Source: VMDH01 sp038108875 (GTDB taxonomy: Bacteria > Pseudomonadota > Gammaproteobacteria > Magnimaribacterales > D2472). From it: DNA of 25,011 bases. The translations under genes were made by a program, and so were the position numbers. The number at the start of each line of letters is the position of its first letter. Within the stretch, counting starts at the first letter, position 1. The stretch lies in assembly GCA_038108875.1 (NCBI GenBank), contig JAYNII010000014.1, forward strand, positions 1-25,011, given 5' to 3'. The notes beneath the pieces are model-generated. The model made no database searches and had not been told where the DNA came from. It saw only the letters and a list, made by a program, of their open reading frames with translations. This document shows positions 16,504 to 23,430 of this stretch, one piece after another.

Positions 16504-17166
16504 TTACCTCTTAAGTGAGAAAATAATTTTCTCAGCGTCCACTGGCCTAATATTTCCATAAACAGTAATTGTTTTTCCATCTGCGGTGGGATACAAGTAG
16601 ACCAAATTATTACCATTTTTCCAATACATAGGCTTTGTAAGGCTGAGTTCAGAATTTTCAACATGCAAAACGAATCTTCTTGTTCCATTTGTAAATATTG
16701 CTGGACGTTCTTTGTTTTGTGAAAAACCAACTGGAATCCATCCCGGGTTCATATCAGAAGTAAGATTCTTTTCATCCATGATGTGAAAAAGGTGGTCTAC
16801 CAATAAATTTTCTTCTTGATTCAGTCTAATTTGACCCTCATCACTTGCAATTGCATCAGCTAATAATTTAGAGGATTCCTTGTCGAGATCAAATTGAGCT
16901 GGGTTAAAGTAAGTGACAAATCCCAAGGTAACCAGCACAGCAGCTGCAGCTGCAAAAGAATGAGATATGAAGCTTGATTTAAATATTTTAAAAGATCTTT
17001 TGCTAGACTCAGAAATTCTACTTTGGGCCATGATAGATGAAATTAATGAATAACCTCTTAAATCGCTAGCTAATTGCTCTTGATCATTAATTGCTTTAAT
17101 AAGCCCTTGCGCATCCTCAAGAAGCTCATTGTCATAAAAAGCAGATAATTTTTCTTTGTTATCCAT
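16504..17166 (-). CDS. rseA: Sigma-E anti-sigma factor, RseA/MucA type with RseB-C-like periplasmic domain
   Basis: Probable membrane anti-sigma factor that holds sigma-E inactive. Of 220 residues, 1-60 form a cytoplasmic RseA-type domain starting MDNKEKLSAFYDNEL. One membrane helix covers about 69-87, and 88-220 would be periplasmic. Residues about 139-220 (PGWIPVGF, FTNGTRRFVLHVE, NGNNLVY, GKTITVYGNIRPVDAEKI) resemble the C-terminal domain of RseB/MucB, including its GxITIVGELPPxTAxRI-like ending. No separate mucB or mucC gene is present, so this may be an RseA-RseB(C) fusion; that is my inference from motif similarity. The gene overlaps rpoE by 8 bp and precedes mucD by 3 bp. Confidence 0.78.
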   Translation of the reverse strand: MDNKEKLSAFYDNELLEDAQGLIKAINDQEQLASDLRGYSLISSIMAQSRISESSKRSFKIFKSSFISHSFAAAAAVLVTLGFVTYFNPAQFDLDKESSKLLADAIASDEGQIRLNQEENLLVDHLFHIMDEKNLTSDMNPGWIPVGFSQNKERPAIFTNGTRRFVLHVENSELSLTKPMYWKNGNNLVYLYPTADGKTITVYGNIRPVDAEKIIFSLKR

Positions 17167-17728
17167 AAATTTTTTCCTCTTTCATAAAATTGAGAATCTC
17201 TTCTCTGGCTCTAAAAATTCTTGATCGAACGGTGCCGACAGGGCTACCTGTAATTTGAGCAATCTCTTCATAAGATTTTCCCTCGAACTCCCTTAAAGAA
17301 ATAGCGTCCTTGAGTTCGCTTGGAAGACTAGTGATAAAGTCCATCACGGCCTGCATGGATTCTGATTCAATAGCATGGCTCTCTGGGCTGGGAACAGAAG
17401 ATACCAAATCAAAATCCTCATCTATATTATCTGTAATTCCTTGGTTCTTGCCCTGCTTAGAGCTGAATTCATTTTTTGCTAGATTAATAGCAATTCTATA
17501 AATCCAAGTAAATAAAGAGCTCTCCCCTCTGAAAGTTTCAATTTTTTTCCAAACCCTAATAAAAGTTTTTTGTGTAAGATCTTCTGCTAAATCTTGAGAT
17601 TTGGTAAAAGCTAAGAGCGCAGCATAGAGTTTATTGTTGTACTTTGAAAATAAGATATTAAAGGCTGCCTCATTCCCATTTCCTACTTCATCTATAAGTT
17701 GCGCATCCATATCTTTGAATTGATTCAT
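17159..17728 (-). CDS. rpoE: RNA polymerase sigma factor RpoE (sigma-E/AlgU)
   Basis: ECF sigma factor for the envelope stress response. Region 2 shows the pattern DLAEDLTQKTFIRVWKKIETFRG and FTWIYRIAINLAKNE. Region 4 shows LPSELKDAISLREFEGKSYEEIAQ followed by GSPVGTVRSRIFRARE, near-identical in pattern to E. coli RpoE. The frame opens with an ATG at 17740, but a sigma-E-type promoter places the mRNA start at about 17735, inside that extension. I therefore choose the second ATG at 17728 (189 aa, close to the E. coli N-terminus); an ATG at 17710 is also possible. The stop overlaps rseA by 8 bp. rpoE-rseA-mucD form one operon. Confidence 0.93.
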   Translation of the reverse strand: MNQFKDMDAQLIDEVGNGNEAAFNILFSKYNNKLYAALLAFTKSQDLAEDLTQKTFIRVWKKIETFRGESSLFTWIYRIAINLAKNEFSSKQGKNQGITDNIDEDFDLVSSVPSPESHAIESESMQAVMDFITSLPSELKDAISLREFEGKSYEEIAQITGSPVGTVRSRIFRAREEILNFMKEEKIYG

Positions 17729-17741
17729 TGAGTTATGCATA

Positions 17742-17769
17742 TTTGGACATTAATTATTGAAAAAAGTTC
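17742..17769 (-). promoter_or_regulatory. Sigma-E-type autoregulatory promoter of rpoE-rseA-mucD
   Basis: Minus strand: GAACTT (17764-17769) followed after 16 bp by TCCAAA (17742-17747). The established sigma-E consensus is GGAACTT, then 15-16 bp, then a TCTGA/TCAAA-like -10. The -35 overlaps the sdhE stop codon. The predicted start at about 17735 excludes the first ATG of the rpoE frame (17740). Sigma-E controlling its own operon is the usual arrangement. Confidence 0.65.
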
Positions 17770-18007
17770 AATTTGAATAGTTTTTAATATATTGATCTAT
17801 AAATACTTCAACCTCTTCATTGCCGAGAGGGACATGTTTAAATATGTAATCAAATAACGGCTGATCTTCTAGATTAACCACGTCAGCATAAATCCCTATT
17901 TCTTTTTCAGACAGTTGCTCCCAGTATTTATTAATAAAATTTCTAAAAAGGAGATCAAGTTCACGCAATCCTCTGCGAGACCTCCACTTAAGCTTTTCTC
18001 TGTGCAT
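17768..18007 (-). CDS. sdhE: FAD assembly factor SdhE
   Basis: Small cytoplasmic protein that promotes covalent flavinylation of succinate dehydrogenase (SdhA) and fumarate reductase. The 79-aa helical product has the defining RRGLRELD motif (11-18, RGxxE), which contacts the flavoprotein, and the usual length. It is divergent from ygfZ across a 35-bp gap; sdhE (ygfY) and ygfZ are also neighbours in E. coli. The gene's stop overlaps the -35 of the rpoE promoter. No ribosome-binding site is clear. Confidence 0.88.
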   Translation of the reverse strand: MHREKLKWRSRRGLRELDLLFRNFINKYWEQLSEKEIGIYADVVNLEDQPLFDYIFKHVPLGNEEVEVFIDQYIKNYSN

Positions 18008-18042
18008 TTCTAAAAACTTGCTAAACTATTAAATTAAAGAGC

Positions 18043-18726
18043 ATGGTACTACTTAAGAATTATAAGTCATTGCGTTTAATTGGTATTGCAGAAAATACTA
18101 TCAAAATGCTACAAGGACAGTTGACCTCAGATATCTATGAAGTCACTGAAACCTATTCCCAGCTAACTGCAATGTGTGATGAGAAGGGTTACGTAATAGC
18201 TGATATGTTTGCATCCAAACAAAATAATGATTTTCTTTTAACTCTTCACTCTTCTAAAGTCGAAAAAGTTGCAAAAGAATTAGAGAAATACCTACCCTTT
18301 TACAAAATAAAATGTGAAATAGATTCAAAACCTGTTGTTGGGGTTGTGAAAAATATTGTTGATAGGCACTGCTACTTTAAAAATAAGCAGATTAGCTTTG
18401 GTCTTAATTTTACTGATTCTTCAACTGGGCATGGAGTAGATGAGAGAGAATGGAAGATAATGCATTGGCAACAAGGTATATATTTTCTTCAAGACTTTAT
18501 TGATCAAAATCAAAGACCCCAAGATGTTGGTTTTGAAGAAAAGAGAATCAGTTTTTCTAAAGGTTGCTACAGAGGCCAAGAAATTGTTGCAAGAATGCAC
18601 TATCTAAATAAAAAAAAGACACAAATAAATTTAGTTAGCTCACTTCAGCAATCTAAAGTTAAGAACAATCTCACGGCACCGATTCTTTACGATGACCGCT
18701 TTTGGTACCTCCAAAAAACTACTTAA
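18043..18726 (+). CDS. ygfZ: tRNA-modifying protein YgfZ (folate-binding, Fe-S cluster linked), short form
   Basis: Folate-dependent protein of the GcvT-like family that supports certain Fe-S enzymes such as MiaB. The 227-aa product has the YgfZ signature KGCYRGQEIVARMHY (173-187) with the conserved Cys175. It is much shorter than E. coli YgfZ (326 aa): only about 40 residues follow the signature, so the C-terminal barrel domain is largely missing, and the N-terminal part is reduced. The reading frame is intact, so this is a compact version rather than an obvious frameshift. It ends 8 bp inside the convergent ung gene. Confidence 0.88.
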   Translation: MVLLKNYKSLRLIGIAENTIKMLQGQLTSDIYEVTETYSQLTAMCDEKGYVIADMFASKQNNDFLLTLHSSKVEKVAKELEKYLPFYKIKCEIDSKPVVGVVKNIVDRHCYFKNKQISFGLNFTDSSTGHGVDEREWKIMHWQQGIYFLQDFIDQNQRPQDVGFEEKRISFSKGCYRGQEIVARMHYLNKKKTQINLVSSLQQSKVKNNLTAPILYDDRFWYLQKTT

Positions 18727-19399
18727 TACTCCAATTTACTTCTTGGCACCCTATTTGTGATAGGTAATGATTAGCCCTCAGGAAATGCTTGCATCCAAAA
18801 AAACCATTGTGAGCAGACAATGGGGATGGATGAACAGCTTCTAAGACTAAGTTCTTAGTTTTATCTATTAATGAACTTTTGTTTCTAGCATTTCTGCCCC
18901 AAAGCATGAAAACTTTAGAACCAGATTCTGAACAATGACTTATTATGGAATTTGTAAAAAACTCCCAACCAATTTGCTGATGGGAATTGGGTTTATTTGC
19001 CTCAACTGTCAGAGATGAGTTAAGCAATAGCACCCCTTGTCTTGCCCATGCAGATAAGTTTCCATGAGAGAGTGTGATATTTGGGTAATTATTCCTCAAT
19101 TCTTGATAGATGTTCTTCAAACTTGGTGGTAGAACCTGATTAGTATTTACAGAAAAAGAAAGTCCATGAGCCTGACCAATACCATGGTATGGATCTTGCC
19201 CGACAATTATAATTTTTACTTCTGCAAATAAAGTTAAATTAAGGGCTTCAAATATTTTATTTATTGGTGGATAAATTACTTTTCCTTTTTCTAATTCACT
19301 CGCAAGAAATGTCCTAATATCTTGCATATATTGCGCTGCAAATTCATTTTTTAATTTTGATTTCCAGCATTCTGGCAGCTTAATATTTTTATCTATCAT
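18719..19399 (-). CDS. ung: Uracil-DNA glycosylase (family 1)
   Basis: Removes uracil from DNA as the first step of base-excision repair. The 226-aa product has the water-activating motif GQDPYHG (67-73, Asp69), the uracil pocket sequence GLSFSV, LLLNSSLTVE (124-133) and the DNA-intercalation loop HPSPLSAHNGF with catalytic His190. The start is ATG at 19399, with a TAAAAT hexamer (minus strand, 19408-19413) only 8 nt upstream. The DnaA-box cluster lies 25-59 bp upstream, so DnaA could influence its transcription. It overlaps convergent ygfZ by 8 bp. Confidence 0.96.
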   Translation of the reverse strand: MIDKNIKLPECWKSKLKNEFAAQYMQDIRTFLASELEKGKVIYPPINKIFEALNLTLFAEVKIIIVGQDPYHGIGQAHGLSFSVNTNQVLPPSLKNIYQELRNNYPNITLSHGNLSAWARQGVLLLNSSLTVEANKPNSHQQIGWEFFTNSIISHCSESGSKVFMLWGRNARNKSSLIDKTKNLVLEAVHPSPLSAHNGFFGCKHFLRANHYLSQIGCQEVNWSIK

Positions 19400-19423
19400 T
19401 TCAGACTATTTTAGCGACAAATG

Positions 19424-19458
19424 TTATCCACAGAAACTGTGGATAAAGTTATGGATAA
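19424..19458. promoter_or_regulatory. Cluster of three DnaA boxes
   Basis: There are two perfect DnaA boxes in opposite orientation: TTATCCACA (19424-19432) and TGTGGATAA (19438-19446). Together they make a 10-bp inverted repeat with a 3-nt centre. A third, one-mismatch box TATGGATAA (19450-19458) follows. The cluster lies just upstream of ung. Confidence 0.7.
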
Positions 19459-19505
19459 CTCTGCTTACTATCTCTGTAATGTTGTCAGATATATGCATAG
19501 ATTAA

Positions 19506-19526
19506 ATTGATCAAAAAATGATCAAT
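19506..19526. repeat. GATC-containing inverted repeat
   Basis: Perfect 8-bp inverted repeat ATTGATCA (19506-19513) and TGATCAAT (19519-19526) around AAAAA. Each arm contains a GATC. There is no following T-run, so it is unlikely to be a terminator. Confidence 0.5.
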
Positions 19527-19704
19527 ATGAATAAGTTACCTTATATCAATAATTTAGCTTAAAATGCACATTAAACATTATGTAACCAAACCATTATGGA
19601 AAAACCTCAATATCACTTTTTTTCATTGTGGGCAAGTATCAAAATACATTATTTTCTTTTAGAATTAGAACTCTTTATATTTAACATCAAAATTACTTAT
19701 ATTA

Positions 19705-20805
19705 ATGTCTAAAAAATCTCTCTTTACAGAATTTACCCTCAAAAATTTGGTTCTGAGAAATAGGTTGGCAATGGCTCCTATGACAAGGAATTTTTCTCCA
19801 AATGGCGTACCCCATCCAGATGCTGCTAGCTATTACGCAAGAAGGGCTGAAGGAGGAATTGGTTTAATTATTACCGAGGGAGTTGAAATTAGCCACGATT
19901 CATCAAGCGGCTACCCAAATTGCCCTAATTTAAAATCAACTGAAGCCAGAAAAGAGTGGGTTAAGATTGTAAAAGCGGTGCATGATGCTGGTGCTAGCAT
20001 TTTTTGTCAGCTTTGGCATGTTGGTGGAATAAGAAAACTTGGTATGGCTCCTAACCCTGAGATCCCAGGATACACTCCCTCAGGTTATGTTAATGCTCAC
20101 AAGAATGTAGCCCACCATATGAGTGTAGAAGATATCAAAGAAATGATTGAGGTATATGCAAACGATGCACAGATCTGTGAAGATATAGGATTTGATGGGA
20201 TTGAGCTTCATGGAGCTCACGGTTACTTAATAGATCAATTTTTTTGGAAAGATACAAACAAGAGGAATGATCACTACGGCGGAAGTCTAACAAAAAGAGC
20301 TCAATTTGCCTGTGAAATAATTGAGGCTTGTAAAAATAAAACTTCTCAAAATTTCGTAGTTGGGATCCGATTTTCTCAGTGGAAACAGCAAGATTATGAT
20401 GCAAAAATAGCTCCAGATGAAGAAACCCTTTCAGAATTTCTTCTCAAGCTTGCTAACTCAAACCCAGATTTCCTTCATTGCAGTACGAGAAGGTATTGGG
20501 AACCAGAATTTAATACTTCAAGCTTAAATTTGGCTGGATTAGCTAAAAAAATTACTGGTATTCCAACAATATCTGTTGGAAGCGTTGGTCTAAATAAAGA
20601 TTTTATAAATCTGTATGCTGGAGATGATGAAGCCAGTTTTAAGAATATTGAAGAATTAGAGAAAAAAATTGCAATGAATGAATTTGATTTAATAGCAATT
20701 GGCAGAGCATTATTAAGCGATCCAAATTGGGCTAATAAAATCAAAAATAATAGAGAAACTGAGATTCAAGAGTTTAATAAGACTTTTGTTGAGAATTATT
20801 ATTAG
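19705..20805 (+). CDS. Old Yellow Enzyme-family NADH:flavin oxidoreductase
   Basis: FMN-dependent TIM-barrel oxidoreductase that probably reduces activated C=C bonds with NAD(P)H; the natural substrate cannot be told from sequence. The 366-aa product shows the FMN-binding start LRNRLAMAPMTRN (17-29), GLIITEGV (53-60), QLWHVGG (102-108), the substrate-site motif HGAHGYLIDQFFW with His169, His172 and Tyr174, and the C-terminal phosphate-binding IGRALLSDPNWANK. The His-x-x-His pair, rather than His-x-x-Asn, is seen in YqjM-like and dienoyl-CoA-reductase-like members. It stands alone on the plus strand and ends 3 bp before the convergent SDR gene. Confidence 0.88.
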   Translation: MSKKSLFTEFTLKNLVLRNRLAMAPMTRNFSPNGVPHPDAASYYARRAEGGIGLIITEGVEISHDSSSGYPNCPNLKSTEARKEWVKIVKAVHDAGASIFCQLWHVGGIRKLGMAPNPEIPGYTPSGYVNAHKNVAHHMSVEDIKEMIEVYANDAQICEDIGFDGIELHGAHGYLIDQFFWKDTNKRNDHYGGSLTKRAQFACEIIEACKNKTSQNFVVGIRFSQWKQQDYDAKIAPDEETLSEFLLKLANSNPDFLHCSTRRYWEPEFNTSSLNLAGLAKKITGIPTISVGSVGLNKDFINLYAGDDEASFKNIEELEKKIAMNEFDLIAIGRALLSDPNWANKIKNNRETEIQEFNKTFVENYY

Positions 20806-20808
20806 TAA

Positions 20809-21579
20809 TTATTTGAGAGGGTTGCCGCCTAAAAATGAACCTCCATCAAGAATGAGAGTTTCACCAGTCGTGATGTCTTGACCGCATGCAAGATAGTAAA
20901 TTGCATTTGCCACATCAATTGGTTTGCAGACCTTTCCTAGAGGATTATTTTTCATTATTGATTCTCTTGTAGCTTTGTAGATTTCATCTCCAAGACCCTT
21001 TTTCAGCCAATCGCCTTCGATAAAACCAGGACAAACTGCATTCACCTTAATGGGTCCTAATGCTCTTGCAAGAGACAAAGTCATATTTATCAGGGCTGCC
21101 TTGGAAGCAGCATAGGCTACTGATGATCCAATAGCATTAATACCTGCCATTGATGCAACATTAACAACCGCTCTTATTTCTGAAACACTTAAATAATTTA
21201 ACGAAAATTTAATAAGGTTATAAGGAGCAACTAGATTAGTCTTATAAATATTTACAAAGTCATTAGTATCCAAGGCAGCCATATCAGCATGGTTGAAAGC
21301 AAACTTAGTTCGAGCTGCGTTATTTACAAGGACATCCAGTTGCCCAAATGACTGGATAGTTTCTTCGATTAATGATCTGCAGTTCTCTTCCTCGCTAATA
21401 TCACTTTCAATAACTAATGTACGCACTCCATTCAAGCTACATTCTTTTGCTATTAATTCCGCATCAACTTTGGTTGATGAACAATTTAGCACCACATCGA
21501 ATCCAAATTTAGAAAATACTAGCGCTGTAGCCGCTCCCACTCCTCTACTCGCACCAGTGATTAAGACGACTTTAGACAT
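20809..21579 (-). CDS. Short-chain dehydrogenase/reductase (SDR), FabG-like
   Basis: Classical SDR with NAD(P)H cofactor; the substrate is unknown. With the ATG at 21579 the protein is 256 aa. It has the Rossmann motif TGASRGVG (8-15), NNAA (about 86-89), the catalytic set Ser143, Tyr156 and Lys160 (YAASK), the PG motif after it (CPGFIEG), and a C-terminal GETLILDGGSFLGG typical of FabG-like enzymes. The frame is open to an ATG at 21609, but the start at 21579 has an AGGAAG Shine-Dalgarno sequence 6 nt upstream and gives the standard N-terminus. It overlaps the upstream dehydrogenase gene by 8 bp, so the two are translationally coupled. Confidence 0.9.
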   Translation of the reverse strand: MSKVVLITGASRGVGAATALVFSKFGFDVVLNCSSTKVDAELIAKECSLNGVRTLVIESDISEEENCRSLIEETIQSFGQLDVLVNNAARTKFAFNHADMAALDTNDFVNIYKTNLVAPYNLIKFSLNYLSVSEIRAVVNVASMAGINAIGSSVAYAASKAALINMTLSLARALGPIKVNAVCPGFIEGDWLKKGLGDEIYKATRESIMKNNPLGKVCKPIDVANAIYYLACGQDITTGETLILDGGSFLGGNPLK

Positions 21580-22750
21580 TACACTTCCTGGCTGAAATAA
21601 CATGCTCAATATTTTTTAAGTCATTTAGGCATTCATCTGTAATAACCCCATCTATGTCTATTAAATTGATTGCTATATCGCCCCTACTTTTGTTAGACAT
21701 GTCATTAATATTCAAATTTAAAGAACCAATTCTGTCTGCAATCTTTCCAATCATCCCAGGCTCATTTTTATTAATAACAATCAAGCGATTGCCCGTTGAG
21801 GGTTCAAGATAAATATCTGGAAAATTTACAGAGTTTTTTATGGTTCCCTCTTTTAAAAAATTCACGATCTGAGTTGCAGCCATTGTGGCGCAGTTGATTT
21901 CAGCTTCTTCTGTGCTTGCTCCCAAATGAGGAAGCAAAATCACATTATCTTCTGCAATATTCTGTTGTATTAGTGCAGGTGAAGGAAAATCAGTGACATA
22001 ACGATGTAACTTTTTGTCTTGCAAAGCCTTAATAACAGTTATTTCATTAACAATTCCATGTCTTGCCAAATTAATAAGAGTTGCTCCTTTTTTGAAAAAA
22101 GCTAATTGATTATTATTAATAAAATCTTTGGTTTCCTCAGTAAGAGGGACATGAATACTTATAAAATCAGAATTTTTAATTAACAATTCAAGAGTATCTG
22201 CCTTTTCGACTTCCTTGGGCAATCTCCATGCAGCATCAATTGATATGTAGGGGTCATACCCTATAAGTTTCATTCCTAAAGCGTGCGCAGCTTGGGCTAA
22301 CTGAGATCCAATCGCCCCCAATCCTATTATGCCAAGAGTTTTTCCTTGGAGTTCAGAGCCTTTAAAATCTTTTTTAGTACTTTCCATGGATTGATGCAAG
22401 TCAAGGGAACTATCTATCTTAGAATTATTCAAGAAATTTATGCCTTGAATAATTCCTCTTGATGCAAGAAGCATCCCGCAAACCACAAGCTCTTTAACTG
22501 CATTGGCATTAGCTCCAGGGGTATTCATAACGACAATACCCCTGCTTGTAGCTTCATCAATTGGAATATTGTTTGTTCCTGCTCCTGCTCTTGCAATAAC
22601 TTTTAAAGACTCTTCAAATTCGTCTGTTAAAAGTTTGTGACTTCTTAACAGAATTGCATCACCTGATTGCGTTACTAACTCGACACCTGCTTCGGAAAGT
22701 CTTTTTAAACCCTCATCAGCAATATTATTAAATAATTGAACTTTGTACAT
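21572..22750 (-). CDS. serA: D-3-phosphoglycerate dehydrogenase-like protein with ACT domain
   Basis: D-2-hydroxyacid dehydrogenase, probably the first enzyme of serine synthesis. The 392-aa product has an N-terminal catalytic half and a Rossmann domain with GIIGLGAIGSQLA (140-152). Arg230 lies in NLARHG and His275 in LPHLGAST. A C-terminal ACT-like domain (about 322-392, NKNEPGMIGKIADRIG) could bind serine. The catalytic Glu usually found in the DVFxxEP segment is not evident: the region reads YVTDFPSP (251-258). A VTDFP form also occurs in a short 3PGDH clade in other phyla, as I recall. It overlaps the SDR gene by 8 bp. A role in serine synthesis is likely but not proven; a related hydroxyacid is possible. 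Confidence 0.8.
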   Translation of the reverse strand: MYKVQLFNNIADEGLKRLSEAGVELVTQSGDAILLRSHKLLTDEFEESLKVIARAGAGTNNIPIDEATSRGIVVMNTPGANANAVKELVVCGMLLASRGIIQGINFLNNSKIDSSLDLHQSMESTKKDFKGSELQGKTLGIIGLGAIGSQLAQAAHALGMKLIGYDPYISIDAAWRLPKEVEKADTLELLIKNSDFISIHVPLTEETKDFINNNQLAFFKKGATLINLARHGIVNEITVIKALQDKKLHRYVTDFPSPALIQQNIAEDNVILLPHLGASTEEAEINCATMAATQIVNFLKEGTIKNSVNFPDIYLEPSTGNRLIVINKNEPGMIGKIADRIGSLNLNINDMSNKSRGDIAINLIDIDGVITDECLNDLKNIEHVISARKCNV

Positions 22751-22763
22751 TTTAAAACCTACG

Positions 22764-22769
22764 ACTATA
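22764..22769 (-). promoter_or_regulatory. Candidate -10 element of the serA-like gene
   Basis: TATAGT on the minus strand ends 13 nt before the ATG in the 50-bp gap to the divergent ABC ATPase gene. No clear -35 at 16-18 bp. A TAGG sequence about 8 nt before the ATG may be a weak Shine-Dalgarno sequence. Confidence 0.3.
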
Positions 22770-22782
22770 AACCAATATCAGC

Positions 22783-22788
22783 TAAAAT
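22783..22788 (+). promoter_or_regulatory. Candidate -10 element of the ABC ATPase gene
   Basis: TAAAAT ends 12 nt before the ATG at 22801, and no Shine-Dalgarno sequence lies between them. No convincing -35 is seen. Confidence 0.3.
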
Positions 22789-22800
22789 CATTCTAAAGTT

Positions 22801-23430
22801 ATGAAAAATACTCTTAAAATAAAAAATCTATCCTTTAATAGAGGAAGTAAGCAGATATTTTCAAATTTTAGTATCGAATGCAACACTGAATCAACAACTC
22901 TAATAGTCGGTGATAATGGTGTTGGCAAAACTACTCTTCTTAATCTTATTGCTGGAATAGAAGTTCCTACATTTGGTTCTATCGAATTCAATGACACTTT
23001 ATATCAACAGGGTCCCTCCAATAAAATCCCAACGGAAAAAAGAAACATAGGCTTTATCTTTCAAGACTTGGGTCTTTTTGCTCACCTCACAGTTAAGGAA
23101 AATATATATTTTGCTAAAGGAAAGATTTCTGAAGAAGAAGTTAAATTAATCATAAATATTCTTGATATAGGAGAAATATTAGATAAAGACGTCGACAAGA
23201 TTTCAGGTGGACAGCAACAAAGAGTGGCTATTGCAAGAACTTTAATTTCATCGCCAGCCATAATACTGGCTGACGAGCCATTCTCGAATTTAGATGATAA
23301 TAATAATAAGAATATCCAAAAATTTTTGCATACATGGGCAAAAACTCATAATCAAATATTGATCTTAATCGCGCATAATTCTCAGAATATAATTACTGAA
23401 TTCACTGAAAATATTATTTCGTTAAATTAG
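22801..23430 (+). CDS. ABC transporter ATP-binding protein, no permease nearby
   Basis: Cytoplasmic ATPase subunit of an ABC system. The 209-aa protein is a minimal nucleotide-binding domain with every motif intact: Walker A GDNGVGKT (37-44), Q-loop FIFQDLGLFAHLTVKEN (85-101, Gln88), signature SGGQQQR (135-141), Walker B IILADE (154-159) and H-loop His192. The RNIGFIFQDLGLFAHLTV pattern is like ATPases of the molybdate, sulfate, polyamine and thiamine importers, but the C-terminal regulatory (TOBE-like) domain of CysA/PotA/ModC is missing. No membrane or binding-protein gene is adjacent, so the substrate is unknown. It overlaps convergent glpK by 17 bp. Confidence 0.88.
   Translation: MKNTLKIKNLSFNRGSKQIFSNFSIECNTESTTLIVGDNGVGKTTLLNLIAGIEVPTFGSIEFNDTLYQQGPSNKIPTEKRNIGFIFQDLGLFAHLTVKENIYFAKGKISEEEVKLIINILDIGEILDKDVDKISGGQQQRVAIARTLISSPAIILADEPFSNLDDNNNKNIQKFLHTWAKTHNQILILIAHNSQNIITEFTENIISLN

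Larger units (their letters stand above)
19400..19704. other. Intergenic region with DnaA boxes and hairpins
   Basis: This 305-bp divergent gap between ung and the Old Yellow Enzyme gene is the longest gene-free stretch. It holds three DnaA-box-like sequences (19424-19458), a GATC-centred hairpin (19506-19526) and a very AT-rich right half. Promoters for both flanking genes must lie here; a weak TTAGAA/TAACAT pair (19659-19664, 19682-19687, 17-bp spacer) could serve the right-hand gene. I see no small ORF or RNA gene that I can support. Confidence 0.6.

Noticed and set aside
16497..16730. 77-codon minus-strand ORF in another frame within rseA
   Set aside because: It overlaps the conserved periplasmic part of rseA almost completely and has no recognisable domain or ribosome-binding site.
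19424..19446. Intrinsic terminator formed by the strong inverted repeat
   Set aside because: No T-run follows on either strand, there is no gene ending here, and both arms are exact DnaA boxes.
21580..21609. Ten-residue N-terminal extension of the SDR
   Set aside because: The downstream ATG has an AGGAAG ribosome-binding site and gives the standard SDR N-terminus.
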